A stretch of 29,621 nt of DNA from a virus, in IMG/VR virus record IMGVR_UViG_3300007276_000200, positions 1-29,621 of that record. One strand, written 5' to 3'. Below the pieces are notes generated by a model. That model did no database searches. It worked only from the letters and a program-made list of their open reading frames with translations, and was not told where the DNA came from. The first letter of the stretch is position 1. Each line of letters starts with the position of its first letter. Positions 13,346 to 20,507 of the stretch are shown piece after piece. A program made the translations under genes and the position numbers.

Positions 13346-13528
13346 ATGACATGGGCGGATTTAATTATAATTTTGGTGGCTGTGAGTCTAATTACGGTCA
13401 TGAAGCATTTGGAAACTATGCCTGGTTATACCTGCCCAGAATATTGCGCGACGGAGCACGATCATTTTTGGATTGTAGATCCGAGTCCGACCAGCCAGTC
13501 GGTAAAAAAGATAAGTTCAATAGAATAA
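13346..13528 (+). CDS. Small membrane-anchored protein, 60 aa
   Basis: ATG 13346 follows AAAGGGGGCCTAA. The N-terminus is a hydrophobic helix (LIIILVAVSLITVM, residues about 6-19), followed by a polar part with Cys-x-x-x-Cys (CPEYC) and several acidic and His residues. The topology suggests one membrane span with the Cys-containing part on one side. It is the first rightward gene. A different frame beginning at 13351 is open as well, but its product is less protein-like and lacks a site. Confidence 0.55.
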   Translation: MTWADLIIILVAVSLITVMKHLETMPGYTCPEYCATEHDHFWIVDPSPTSQSVKKISSIE

Positions 13529-13555
13529 GGTAGTTACATCTAAAATAAAAGTATT

Positions 13556-13572
13556 GCATATTTATTATATGC
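13556..13572. promoter_or_regulatory. Inverted repeat GCATAT-N5-ATATGC
   Basis: A perfect six-base inverted repeat with a five-base AT spacer lies about 45 bases before the acidic-protein gene. It overlaps a TTGCAT that, with TAATAT 17 bases later, could be a weak promoter. It may be an operator site. The rest of the gap 13529-13616 shows nothing else. Confidence 0.35.
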
Positions 13573-13616
13573 TTAGTAATATAGTGGGTATTCAATCTAA
13601 CCAAAAGGAGATAACT

Positions 13617-13805
13617 ATGAAAGGTATCAAGAGGTATATACTTACTATTGAGTATAACACTGATACTGAAGAAATAGAATATATCCAAGAGGAAATAGTT
13701 GATAATGAAGAGTTCTTTGAGTATGGTGACTTTATTCTTGATGACTACTTCGATGAAGAGACTCTTGAACTACTAGAGGATTCTTACATACTTGGGATAT
13801 CATAA
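13617..13805 (+). CDS. Very acidic small protein, 62 aa
   Basis: I set the start at ATG 13617 because AAAAGGAGATAACT precedes it; an open frame from 13554 lacks a site. After a short strand (IKRYILTIEYN) the protein has 20 Asp/Glu against three basic residues, for example EEFFEYGDFILDDYFDEE. Such strong negative charge in a small phage protein is seen in DNA-mimic inhibitors of host restriction or transcription factors, but also in folding partners. No family is recognised. It is followed by a large RNA hairpin and a strongly basic small protein. Confidence 0.65.
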   Translation: MKGIKRYILTIEYNTDTEEIEYIQEEIVDNEEFFEYGDFILDDYFDEETLELLEDSYILGIS

Positions 13806-13843
13806 TTCTTTCTTAACGCAAACAAGCGTTTGCTAAAAGAATT
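13804..13843 (+). other. Long RNA hairpin between two small genes
   Basis: AATTCT at 13804-13809 pairs with AGAATT at 13838-13843, TTA at 13813-13815 with TAA at 13834-13836, and GCAAAC at 13818-13823 with GTTTGC at 13828-13833 around an AAGC loop. It begins at the stop codon of the acidic-protein gene and ends about nine bases before the next ribosome binding site. There is no T run, so it is more likely an RNA-processing or stability element than a terminator. Confidence 0.6.
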
Positions 13844-13864
13844 GTTTAATATAAGGAGTATATA

Positions 13865-13978
13865 ATGGCATACGGAAAGAGTAAAAGTAAAGGCTATCCA
13901 AAACCAAAGAAATCAAGTAAGAGTTACCCAAAGGGTAATCAATCTTCTAATGGAAAAGGTTATAAAAAAGGAAGCTAA
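13865..13978 (+). CDS. Very basic Lys/Gly/Ser/Tyr-rich protein, 37 aa
   Basis: ATG 13865 follows AAGGAGTATATA, and the 37 codons hold 11 Lys with no acidic residue. The sequence is a loose repeat of K-S-K-x-Y-P-K units (SKGYPKPKK, SKSYPKGNQ). It is surely disordered and would bind nucleic acid or acidic protein. It lies directly after the very acidic protein and its stop touches the next ATG. Its role is unknown; a DNA-condensing or decoy role is conceivable. Confidence 0.65.
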   Translation: MAYGKSKSKGYPKPKKSSKSYPKGNQSSNGKGYKKGS

Positions 13979-14125
13979 ATGGATCAATATGAAATAGACA
14001 ACGCCATAAAGTCTTTAATTAAATCTATAGAGAGTCTTACATATAGATTATATACACTAGAAGATAGCATGGCCGAGATTAGCGCTTATATAGAAGAGAA
14101 AAAAGGAGAGTATATAGATGCCTAG
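13979..14125 (+). CDS. Small coiled-coil protein, 48 aa
   Basis: ATG 13979 begins immediately after the TAA of the preceding gene, with AAAGGAAG upstream. The 48 residues are a single amphipathic helix (AIKSLIKSIESLTYRLYTLEDSM) with acidic ends. It overlaps the next gene by eight bases. It resembles the next gene in type (short coiled coil before terS) but not in clear sequence. Function unknown. Confidence 0.6.
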   Translation: MDQYEIDNAIKSLIKSIESLTYRLYTLEDSMAEISAYIEEKKGEYIDA

Positions 14126-14303
14126 TTTAGATGGGTACTCGTTAAACGAGGAAATAAAAAAAGTTAGAGAAGAGCTCAAGACTGAATTGTTATCATTAAG
14201 AAATGAGTTCACAGATCTTTATAGATTTATTAAAAAGTCAGAAGAGATAGTTAAACCTACTGCTAAAAAGAAGGTTAAAAAGGTATTAGAACCTACAAAA
14301 TAG
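14118..14303 (+). CDS. Small coiled-coil protein ending at a slippery stop, 61 aa
   Basis: The start at 14118 follows AAAAGGAGAGTATATAG. Residues about 10-40 form a coiled coil (EIKKVREELKTELLSLRNEF), followed by a Lys-rich tail (TAKKKVKKVLEPTK). It ends ACA-AAA-TAG. The terS reading frame is open from just before this stop in the -1 frame and has no standard start codon of its own, so this protein may be extended into terS by a frameshift. Alone it could be a small regulatory or structural helper of packaging. Confidence 0.6.
   Translation: MPSLDGYSLNEEIKKVREELKTELLSLRNEFTDLYRFIKKSEEIVKPTAKKKVKKVLEPTK
14297..14303 (+). promoter_or_regulatory. Candidate -1 frameshift site A-AAA-TAG
   Basis: Here the P-site AAA codon can slip back one base and again pair with AAA, while a stop codon waits in the A site, a known setting for slippage. 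Reading then goes on ATA-GGC-AGA into the terS frame. A Lys-coding run (AAA-AAG) lies also at 14277-14282. No strong downstream pseudoknot was found by eye. Confidence 0.35.
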
Positions 14304-15004
14304 GCAGACTAGAGCATTACATATACGAAGATGTATCTGAGCTGCCTAAAGACCTTATAATTTATGAAGATTGGCGACAAGCCAAAATAGGCGACTGGGT
14401 AAAGGCCGATGATGGTTGCTATATAGAAATATTAAGATCAGGAGATATGAAGGATACCTCAGGTAAATCTCAATATTATGTAGGCACTTGTACTGGTACA
14501 TTTCCAGCTAGGAAATCTATGAAGATGGATACTAGCCGAAGAGAAAATATATACTCTTTTGGAGGAGTAATGGCTGGAGAGGTTAGAGAAAAGCTTAGCA
14601 AGAGCGAGTCTTTATTTGTAGCATATGTTACTGCAGGACTAGAGCATGATGAAGCTTATCTAAAAGCATTTAAAACTAAAAACAAGAGATATGCAGTAAA
14701 GAAAGCATCTTCTCTTATAAGAACGAGCAGGGTGAGGACAGCTATGAAAGAAGAACTAAAGCCAGTTTTAGAAGAGCTGGATCTAGACGAAACATTTGTA
14801 CTCAAAGCAATCAAGGAGGTTGTTCTCTCTTCCGATAAGGATGAAACTCGTCTTAAGGCCCTTTTTAAACTGGCTGATATTATGGATATGGAAGATAAAA
14901 ATAAAACAACAGTCACTCAGGTATCTGGTGCATTATTTCAGGGATTTACTCCTGAAGCATTAGATTCGGTAGAAAGACCAAAGGAGATAGAAGATGGCAA
15001 ATAA
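14300..15004 (+). CDS. terS: Terminase small subunit with N-terminal DWV-type domain
   Basis: The first standard ATG is at 14447, yet the 49 codons before it, from 14300, are clearly coding: EDWRQAKIGDWVKADDGCY continues across it to YYVGTCTGTFP and MDTSRREN. This N-terminal domain is followed by a helical terminase-small-subunit core: LSKSESLFVAYV, a helix-turn-helix-like GLEHDEAYLKAF, then VRTAMKEELKPVLEEL and SDKDETRLKALFKLADIM. TerS recognises phage DNA and hands it to TerL. No ATG, GTG or TTG exists in frame between the upstream stop (14276-14278) and 14447, and AGGAG lies too close to that ATG. The start is thus a frameshift from the previous gene, a rare ATT at 14285, or a sequence error. 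Confidence 0.7.
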   Translation: MGRLEHYIYEDVSELPKDLIIYEDWRQAKIGDWVKADDGCYIEILRSGDMKDTSGKSQYYVGTCTGTFPARKSMKMDTSRRENIYSFGGVMAGEVREKLSKSESLFVAYVTAGLEHDEAYLKAFKTKNKRYAVKKASSLIRTSRVRTAMKEELKPVLEELDLDETFVLKAIKEVVLSSDKDETRLKALFKLADIMDMEDKNKTTVTQVSGALFQGFTPEALDSVERPKEIEDGK

Positions 15005-15317
15005 AAGTGAAATAGGATCAGGTACATTTGAGGGAGAAGTATATTATTCTTCTACCATGCCTAAAGGAAAAAAAGATGATTGGCCTTTTAAATATGATCG
15101 AGAACTAGAAAAGACAATGGGCTCTGCAAGAACTGCAGATAATGATAGCTTAAAAGCTATACAAAAAACATTAATATCTATGAAGTTATTAGAACCTGGT
15201 CAAGATGATGGTTATTATGGAAACAGAACTAAAGGTGCTGTAAAAAGATACCTACTTAATACGCAGCCATCAATGTTTGATGCAATTAAAGAATCGGACT
15301 TTAATATATTTAAATAA
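14994..15317 (+). CDS. Peptidoglycan-binding-domain protein, 107 aa
   Basis: Residues about 52-85 match a PG_binding_1 module: LKAIQKTLISMKLL, then GQDDGYYGNRTKGAVKRY, with the DG-x-YG-x-x-T-x-x-AV signature. Such modules bind cell-wall peptidoglycan. There is no catalytic domain in this protein, but an M15 peptidase lies just after terL, so the two may act as a split lysin. The gene lies between terS (overlap of 11 bases, AAAGGAG upstream) and terL (shares one base), which is an unusual place for a wall-binding protein. Confidence 0.7.
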   Translation: MANKSEIGSGTFEGEVYYSSTMPKGKKDDWPFKYDRELEKTMGSARTADNDSLKAIQKTLISMKLLEPGQDDGYYGNRTKGAVKRYLLNTQPSMFDAIKESDFNIFK

Positions 15318-16873
15318 TGTCTAATATAAATTTACACAACGTCTCTGAGATGGAAGAGCAATTAAAGCTTGCATCTGAGGACTTAATAGCATTCGGTAAA
15401 TTATTTCTACCTGATGATTTTATGAGGAGTGAAACTCCTTTTTTTCATTATGAAGTAGGAGATGCATTAATGAATAAAGATTATAGGCAGTTAGGAGTAA
15501 TATTACCTCGTGGTCACGGCAAAACAGTTCTTACAAAATGCAATATTGTGCATGATTTTGTTTTTGCACAAGGCCCATTATTTTATGGGTGGGTTGCTGC
15601 GTCTTCTAAAATATCTGTTCCAAATTTAGATTATGTAAAATATCACTTGGAGTATAATGATAAAATACGTTATTATTTCGGAGATTTAAAAGGGAGAAAA
15701 TGGACAGAAGATGATATTGAGCTTAAAAACGGCTGCAAACTTATCTCGAAGTCAAACCTTTCAGGTATACGTGGCGGAGCTAAGTTGCATAAAAGATACG
15801 ATCTCATTATCCTTGACGATTTTGAGGACGAAAATAATACCGTTACGCCTGAGTCTAGGGCTAAAATCGCAAATCTTGTTACAGCGGTGGTTTTCCCTGC
15901 TTTGGAACCTGCTGACGGGAGGCTTCGTATTAATGGTACGCCTGTTCACTTCGATGCGTTTACTACAAGGATACTTAACGGTCATGTCAAAGCTAAAACA
16001 AAAGGTGAAGACTATTCTTGGAAAGTAATAACTTACAAAGCATTGCAAGAAGATGGGACACCCCTATGGCCTTCATGGTTTGGCCACAAGGAAATGGAGA
16101 GAAAGAAGAAGTTTTATTCAGACTCTGGGCAACCTCAAAAATTCTATCAAGAATATATGATGGAGGTTCAGAATGAAGAAGATTCTATCTTTAATAGAAA
16201 CCATATTAAATACTGGGATGGAAATTTTTATAGAGACGAGGACACAGGCATTAGTTATATTAAAACGGATCTCGGAGATGAAAAGCCGGTCAACGTTTTT
16301 GTCGGGGTCGATCCTGCTACGGATAGTCTTCGTAGGGATAGCGATTTCTCTGTTTTACTCGCTTTGGCTGTCGATAATGACAATAATTGTTATGTTCTTG
16401 ATTATCTACGGAAGCGGTCTTTACCTGTACTTGGTATACCAGGCGATTCTAAAAAAGGTATTGTGGACCATATATTTGACTATAACAAAATATATAGCCC
16501 AAGCTTATTCTGTATTGAAGACACTACTATGTCGAAGCCAGTTTTTCAAGCTATTAATGCAGAAATGCGTAGAAGGAATGACTTTACTGTCAAGTATACT
16601 GCAGAAAAACCAGGGAATAGGCAGTCTAAAAGGGATAGGATTCAAGAAATTCTTGCACAAAGGTTTTCTGTGGGCGGGGTACATGTTAAGAAAACTCAAT
16701 ATGACCTTCAGAGGGAAATAATGACATTTGGGCCTCGGATGGGACATGATGATACTATAGATGCATTAGCATATGCATGTAAATTTGCATATCCTTTAAA
16801 ATCTGTAAAGAAAGATAAAAGAGATGCTTGGAAAAAACATAGACCTAAGCCAAAGAGCTGGGTAACAGCATAG
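15317..16873 (+). CDS. terL: Terminase large subunit
   Basis: The 518-residue protein has the two parts of the packaging motor. The ATPase has Walker A LPRGHGKT at 63-70, Walker B LIILDDFED at 163-171, and the SGIRGGA loop just before it. The nuclease part begins with FVGVDPATD near 328-336 (first catalytic Asp), followed by CIEDTTM and near the end GHDDTIDALAYA. It cuts concatemers and pumps DNA into the prohead through the portal. Length is usual. It starts on the last base of the PG-binding gene. Confidence 0.95.
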   Translation: MSNINLHNVSEMEEQLKLASEDLIAFGKLFLPDDFMRSETPFFHYEVGDALMNKDYRQLGVILPRGHGKTVLTKCNIVHDFVFAQGPLFYGWVAASSKISVPNLDYVKYHLEYNDKIRYYFGDLKGRKWTEDDIELKNGCKLISKSNLSGIRGGAKLHKRYDLIILDDFEDENNTVTPESRAKIANLVTAVVFPALEPADGRLRINGTPVHFDAFTTRILNGHVKAKTKGEDYSWKVITYKALQEDGTPLWPSWFGHKEMERKKKFYSDSGQPQKFYQEYMMEVQNEEDSIFNRNHIKYWDGNFYRDEDTGISYIKTDLGDEKPVNVFVGVDPATDSLRRDSDFSVLLALAVDNDNNCYVLDYLRKRSLPVLGIPGDSKKGIVDHIFDYNKIYSPSLFCIEDTTMSKPVFQAINAEMRRRNDFTVKYTAEKPGNRQSKRDRIQEILAQRFSVGGVHVKKTQYDLQREIMTFGPRMGHDDTIDALAYACKFAYPLKSVKKDKRDAWKKHRPKPKSWVTA

Positions 16874-16882
16874 GAGAATAGA

Positions 16883-17275
16883 ATGCCAAGATTTGGGAAA
16901 AGAAGTAAAGAGAGATTATTGACATGCGATGAAAAATTGCAAAAAGTTTTTAATGAAGTAATTAAACATGTAGATTGTAGTGTTTTGGAAGGACACAGAG
17001 GTGAAGAAAGGCAAAATAAATTGGTTGACGAGGGGAAAAGTCAAGTTCGCTACCCTAATGGCAGGCATAACGCTATGCCTTCTAACGCAGTTGACGTTAC
17101 ACCTTATCCCGTCGACTGGGATGACAGAGAGCGCCAAACTCTTTTTGCTGGGTTTGTCCTTGGGGTGGCTAGTGGGATGGATATTAATCTTCGGTGGGGC
17201 GGAGACTGGGACCAAGACTTCCAAGTAATGGATAATAAATTTGATGACTTTCCACATTTTGAGGTAAAGGACTAA
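16883..17275 (+). CDS. M15 peptidase, endolysin-like (L-Ala-D-Glu type)
   Basis: The 130-residue protein has the zinc-site layout of M15 peptidases: HRGEERQN near 38, NGRHNAMPSNAVDV with His62 and Asp71, and DDFPHFEV with Asp122 and His125 near the end. These cleave peptide cross-bridges of peptidoglycan, so it is a likely lysis enzyme. There is no signal peptide or wall-binding domain; export would need a holin. RBS AGGAGAAT lies before ATG 16883. It is followed closely by the portal gene, and shares the packaging region with the PG-binding protein. Confidence 0.85.
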   Translation: MPRFGKRSKERLLTCDEKLQKVFNEVIKHVDCSVLEGHRGEERQNKLVDEGKSQVRYPNGRHNAMPSNAVDVTPYPVDWDDRERQTLFAGFVLGVASGMDINLRWGGDWDQDFQVMDNKFDDFPHFEVKD

Positions 17276-17276
17276 T

Positions 17277-19577
17277 ATGGCCAAGCAAGATAAAAAAGCT
17301 CTTAGAGTTAAGGAAGTTTATACTAATGCAAATTCTAGGACTAGACAGCAATGGGAGTATATAAACCAAAAAGGCTTTGATTTTGCAAATGACAATCAAC
17401 TTACAGAAAGAGAAGAAGCTGATTTAACTGAACAAGGTATGCCTACATTTACTATTAACAGAATACTACCTGTTGTAGAGATGTTAAATTTTTATGCTAC
17501 GGCAAACCCACCTAGATGGCAAGCTATTGCAACTGAAGGTTCTGATACAGACGTTGCTGCAGTATTTAGTGATATGGCTGATTATATTTGGAATTTATCA
17601 GATGGTATCTCATTGTACAGCAACGCTGTAAATGATGCTATTACAAAATCCATAGGATATTTGCTTGTCACTGTAGACCCAGATAGTGATAATGGCATGG
17701 GTGATGTAAAGATACAGCAACCAGATCCATTTGATGTTTATGTAGATCCCAAGTCAAGAGATATACTATTTAAGGATGCTGCATTTATTACAGTTAGAAA
17801 AGTATTACCTAAGTCTCATGTAATTAAATTATTTCCTCAGTTTGAAGCTAAAATTAAAAAAGCTAGCTCAGATGACAATACTGACTGGAGTTATACTGAA
17901 AAAGTTCAGGGAGGATCTCAAAAAGACTTTACATATAAAGATATAGGAGAGAATGAATCTGTTGACCCTTTAACTGGAGAGACTGATAAGCTAATAGAGT
18001 TATTCGAAATGTATGAAAAAGTAAAGGTAGCATACATGAATGTGTTTTACAGAATACCTCCAAATGAGCAAGAGCTACAACAAATACAGCAACAAGTTCA
18101 GGTTCAATTACAAGAAATGCAACAGGAGATGCATGTTCAATTAATGGAGCAAGATCAGCAAATGCAAGCAGCTGTTCAATCAGGAGAGATGCTACCAGAA
18201 AGATATAAGCTTGAATTAGAAAAAGCTCAAAAAATGATGCAAGATCAATTAGCTGCTGCAGAGCAACAATTTATGAGTGAATTACAGGCTCAAGCATCAA
18301 AGATTGAAAATATGATTATATCAGAAAAAGAATTTAAAGTATTTAAATCTGATCCAAAGAATGAAGCATTAATTGTTGATGCTATTAAGTTTTATGGAGA
18401 TAGGATTAAATTGACATGTGTATCAGGAGATACTACTCTATATGAAAATATCTTACCCGACAATATAACTGAGTATCCAATTATTCCTATACACTTCAAG
18501 TGGACTGGAACTCCATATCCTATCTCTGCCGTTTCTCCTTTAATAGGGAAACAAAGAGAAATAAATAAATCTCATCAAATAATGGTTCATAATGCTTCTT
18601 TAGGTTCTAGTTTAAGATTCTTGCATGAAGAAGGATCTATTGATACAGATTACTGGGAAAAGTATTCAAGTGCTCCTGGAGCATTACTTCCTATACGGCC
18701 AGGGGCCCAAGCTCCTACTCCTATAATGCCAGCACCTCTTGCTAATGCATTTTACACGATCGTGCAAGAAGGTAAGGGAGACATGGAGTATCTTGCTGGT
18801 ATATATTCATCAATGCAAGGCGATACAGGGCAACAGCATGATACATATAGAGGTATGCTGGCTATAGATGAGTATGGTACAAGGCGAGTTAAGCAATGGT
18901 TAAAGAATTGTATTGAACCAGCCTTAAGGCAAACTGGAGAAGTTGTAAAGCAGTTTTCTCAAGCTGTATACACAGCACATAAAGTTGTTAGAATAGTCCA
19001 GCCAAATAATATCAATGAAGAAAAACACGCTGAAATTAACATGCCAATATATAATGACCTAGGTGAAGCTATTGGTAAGTTTAATGATTATTCTGCAGCC
19101 AAGTTTGATGTAAGAATTGTTGCTGGATCTACACTACCAGTTAATAGATGGGCTTATCTAGAAGAGCTTAAGTCATTAATGCAATTAGGCATTGTTGATG
19201 ATGTAGCTGTTTTAGCAGAAACAGATATTAGGAATAAATCAAATATTATAAAAAGAAAGTCATTATATGCGCAACTACAAGGCCAGGTATCTCAATTATC
19301 CGAAGCTGTTAAAGATAAAGATGGCACTATTGAGACGCTTGAGCGCCAACTTGTACAAGCGGGCATTAAGCAAAAAGTAATGCAAGCCGAAGTTGAAGTC
19401 TCAAAGCAAAAAAGTGATTTAAAAGGAGCAGCTCAGCAGCAATATCTTGAAACTGAAGCTCAGCAAAAATTATTGAGGAATGTAATGAAAAACGAAGGTG
19501 AGACTAAAAAGAAAGAATTAAGTCTTGCTGCAGAAAGTATTAAAAATTCCTTGACTAATAATAACGAAAAATCGTAA
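17277..19577 (+). CDS. Portal protein, P22-like
   Basis: At 766 residues this is of the size of P22-type portals. The N-terminus has QQWEYINQKGFDF, then MPTFTINRILPVVEML and ATANPPRWQA near 63-84, then PDPFDVYVDPKSRD, all typical of the family. A Gln-rich coiled region (about 265-350) contains many Q-E-M repeats, and a second helical Gln/Lys-rich tail ends the protein. The portal is the ring at the head vertex through which DNA enters and leaves. Start ATG 17277 follows AAAGGAC; the gene before ends two bases earlier. Confidence 0.85.
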   Translation: MAKQDKKALRVKEVYTNANSRTRQQWEYINQKGFDFANDNQLTEREEADLTEQGMPTFTINRILPVVEMLNFYATANPPRWQAIATEGSDTDVAAVFSDMADYIWNLSDGISLYSNAVNDAITKSIGYLLVTVDPDSDNGMGDVKIQQPDPFDVYVDPKSRDILFKDAAFITVRKVLPKSHVIKLFPQFEAKIKKASSDDNTDWSYTEKVQGGSQKDFTYKDIGENESVDPLTGETDKLIELFEMYEKVKVAYMNVFYRIPPNEQELQQIQQQVQVQLQEMQQEMHVQLMEQDQQMQAAVQSGEMLPERYKLELEKAQKMMQDQLAAAEQQFMSELQAQASKIENMIISEKEFKVFKSDPKNEALIVDAIKFYGDRIKLTCVSGDTTLYENILPDNITEYPIIPIHFKWTGTPYPISAVSPLIGKQREINKSHQIMVHNASLGSSLRFLHEEGSIDTDYWEKYSSAPGALLPIRPGAQAPTPIMPAPLANAFYTIVQEGKGDMEYLAGIYSSMQGDTGQQHDTYRGMLAIDEYGTRRVKQWLKNCIEPALRQTGEVVKQFSQAVYTAHKVVRIVQPNNINEEKHAEINMPIYNDLGEAIGKFNDYSAAKFDVRIVAGSTLPVNRWAYLEELKSLMQLGIVDDVAVLAETDIRNKSNIIKRKSLYAQLQGQVSQLSEAVKDKDGTIETLERQLVQAGIKQKVMQAEVEVSKQKSDLKGAAQQQYLETEAQQKLLRNVMKNEGETKKKELSLAAESIKNSLTNNNEKS

Positions 19578-19595
19578 CTTAAATAGGAGAGTATA

Positions 19596-20459
19596 ATGGA
19601 AGAAGTAAGCAATAGCGGTAACTCAGAACAAAATGACTCCGCGGAAGACTTTTTCGAGCAACTAGAAGCTGAAGTAAATAGCGGTATAGTTGATGAATAT
19701 GAACAGTCTGATAATATGGAAACCCCTGAGGTTCAATCGGCCCCTGAAGCAATTCAGGCAACCCAAATAGATACTCAAGGCCCCACTGATACACAGGACT
19801 GGGAAAAACGGTACAAAGACTCAAGCAGGGAAGCGCAAAGAATGGCTTCTGAGCTCAATGAACTTAAACCTTTCGTACCAGTGTTAGACGCAATGAAACA
19901 AGACAGTGGACTTGTTGACCATGTTCGTAATTATTTTGAAGGTGGTGGAAGTCCCAATGCATCTATGACAGAGCAGCTTGGTTTAGATGAAGATTTTGTA
20001 TATGATCAGCATGAAGCTGTGACAGATCCAAATTCTGATTCTGCAAAGGTTTTTAATGCTTATATGGAAAAAGCAGTTGAACAAAAAGTTCAAGGAGCTA
20101 TTACCAACGAAAAGAAGCAAAACCTAGCACAAGCAAATGAATATGAGAGGCAAAGGGAAGAAACTTCTTTCAAAGAAAAGCACAAGATGAATGATGAGCA
20201 ATTTGCTACATTTGTAGGGCAAGCAAAAGCACACACTTTAACTCTAGATGATGCGTTTTATTTAATCAACAGAGGACAAGCAAGCGCTGAGGTTGCACAA
20301 AATACAAAGAAGGAAATGCTAGGTCAAATGAAGAATGTGCGGAACATCCCAACAAGTGTCGGTAACACCAACAGTGCTAAAGTAGAGAAGAGTATGGATG
20401 ATGGTATCTTTGATGCTCTTATTGGCAGTGATGGTAATATAGATGATCTATTTGGGTAG
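19596..20459 (+). CDS. Scaffold-like protein
   Basis: The 287-residue protein is acidic, lacks aromatic core regions and is mostly helical, with a Glu/Gln-rich start (EDFFEQLEAEVNSG), a central coil region (AVEQKVQGAITNEKKQN) and a C-terminal DALIGSDGNIDDLFG. This composition and its position between portal and coat genes are those of scaffold proteins, which guide coat assembly and then leave. RBS is AGGAGAGTATA. There is no protease motif. Confidence 0.75.
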   Translation: MEEVSNSGNSEQNDSAEDFFEQLEAEVNSGIVDEYEQSDNMETPEVQSAPEAIQATQIDTQGPTDTQDWEKRYKDSSREAQRMASELNELKPFVPVLDAMKQDSGLVDHVRNYFEGGGSPNASMTEQLGLDEDFVYDQHEAVTDPNSDSAKVFNAYMEKAVEQKVQGAITNEKKQNLAQANEYERQREETSFKEKHKMNDEQFATFVGQAKAHTLTLDDAFYLINRGQASAEVAQNTKKEMLGQMKNVRNIPTSVGNTNSAKVEKSMDDGIFDALIGSDGNIDDLFG

Positions 20460-20476
20460 ATAAATACTGTCTATCC
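20454..20476 (+). other. Hairpin at the scaffold-coat junction
   Basis: GGGTAGA at 20454-20460 pairs with TCTATCC at 20470-20476 (seven pairs with one G-U). It includes the scaffold stop codon and has no T run after it. It lies upstream of the coat gene ribosome binding site (CAGGAGG) and could affect the stability of the coat mRNA. Confidence 0.45.
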
Positions 20477-20507
20477 AAACTTAACGATAAAATCAGGAGG
20501 ATAGACT

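Noticed and set aside
13351-13533. A second rightward frame overlapping the first late gene
   Set aside because: Its Gly/Asn-rich product lacks protein-like pattern and its ATG is not placed after the GGGGG site; the frame from 13346 has a clear membrane helix.
13416-13688. A leftward hydrophobic frame opposite the first late genes
   Set aside because: It has no ribosome binding site and is antisense to two better frames and an intergenic repeat.
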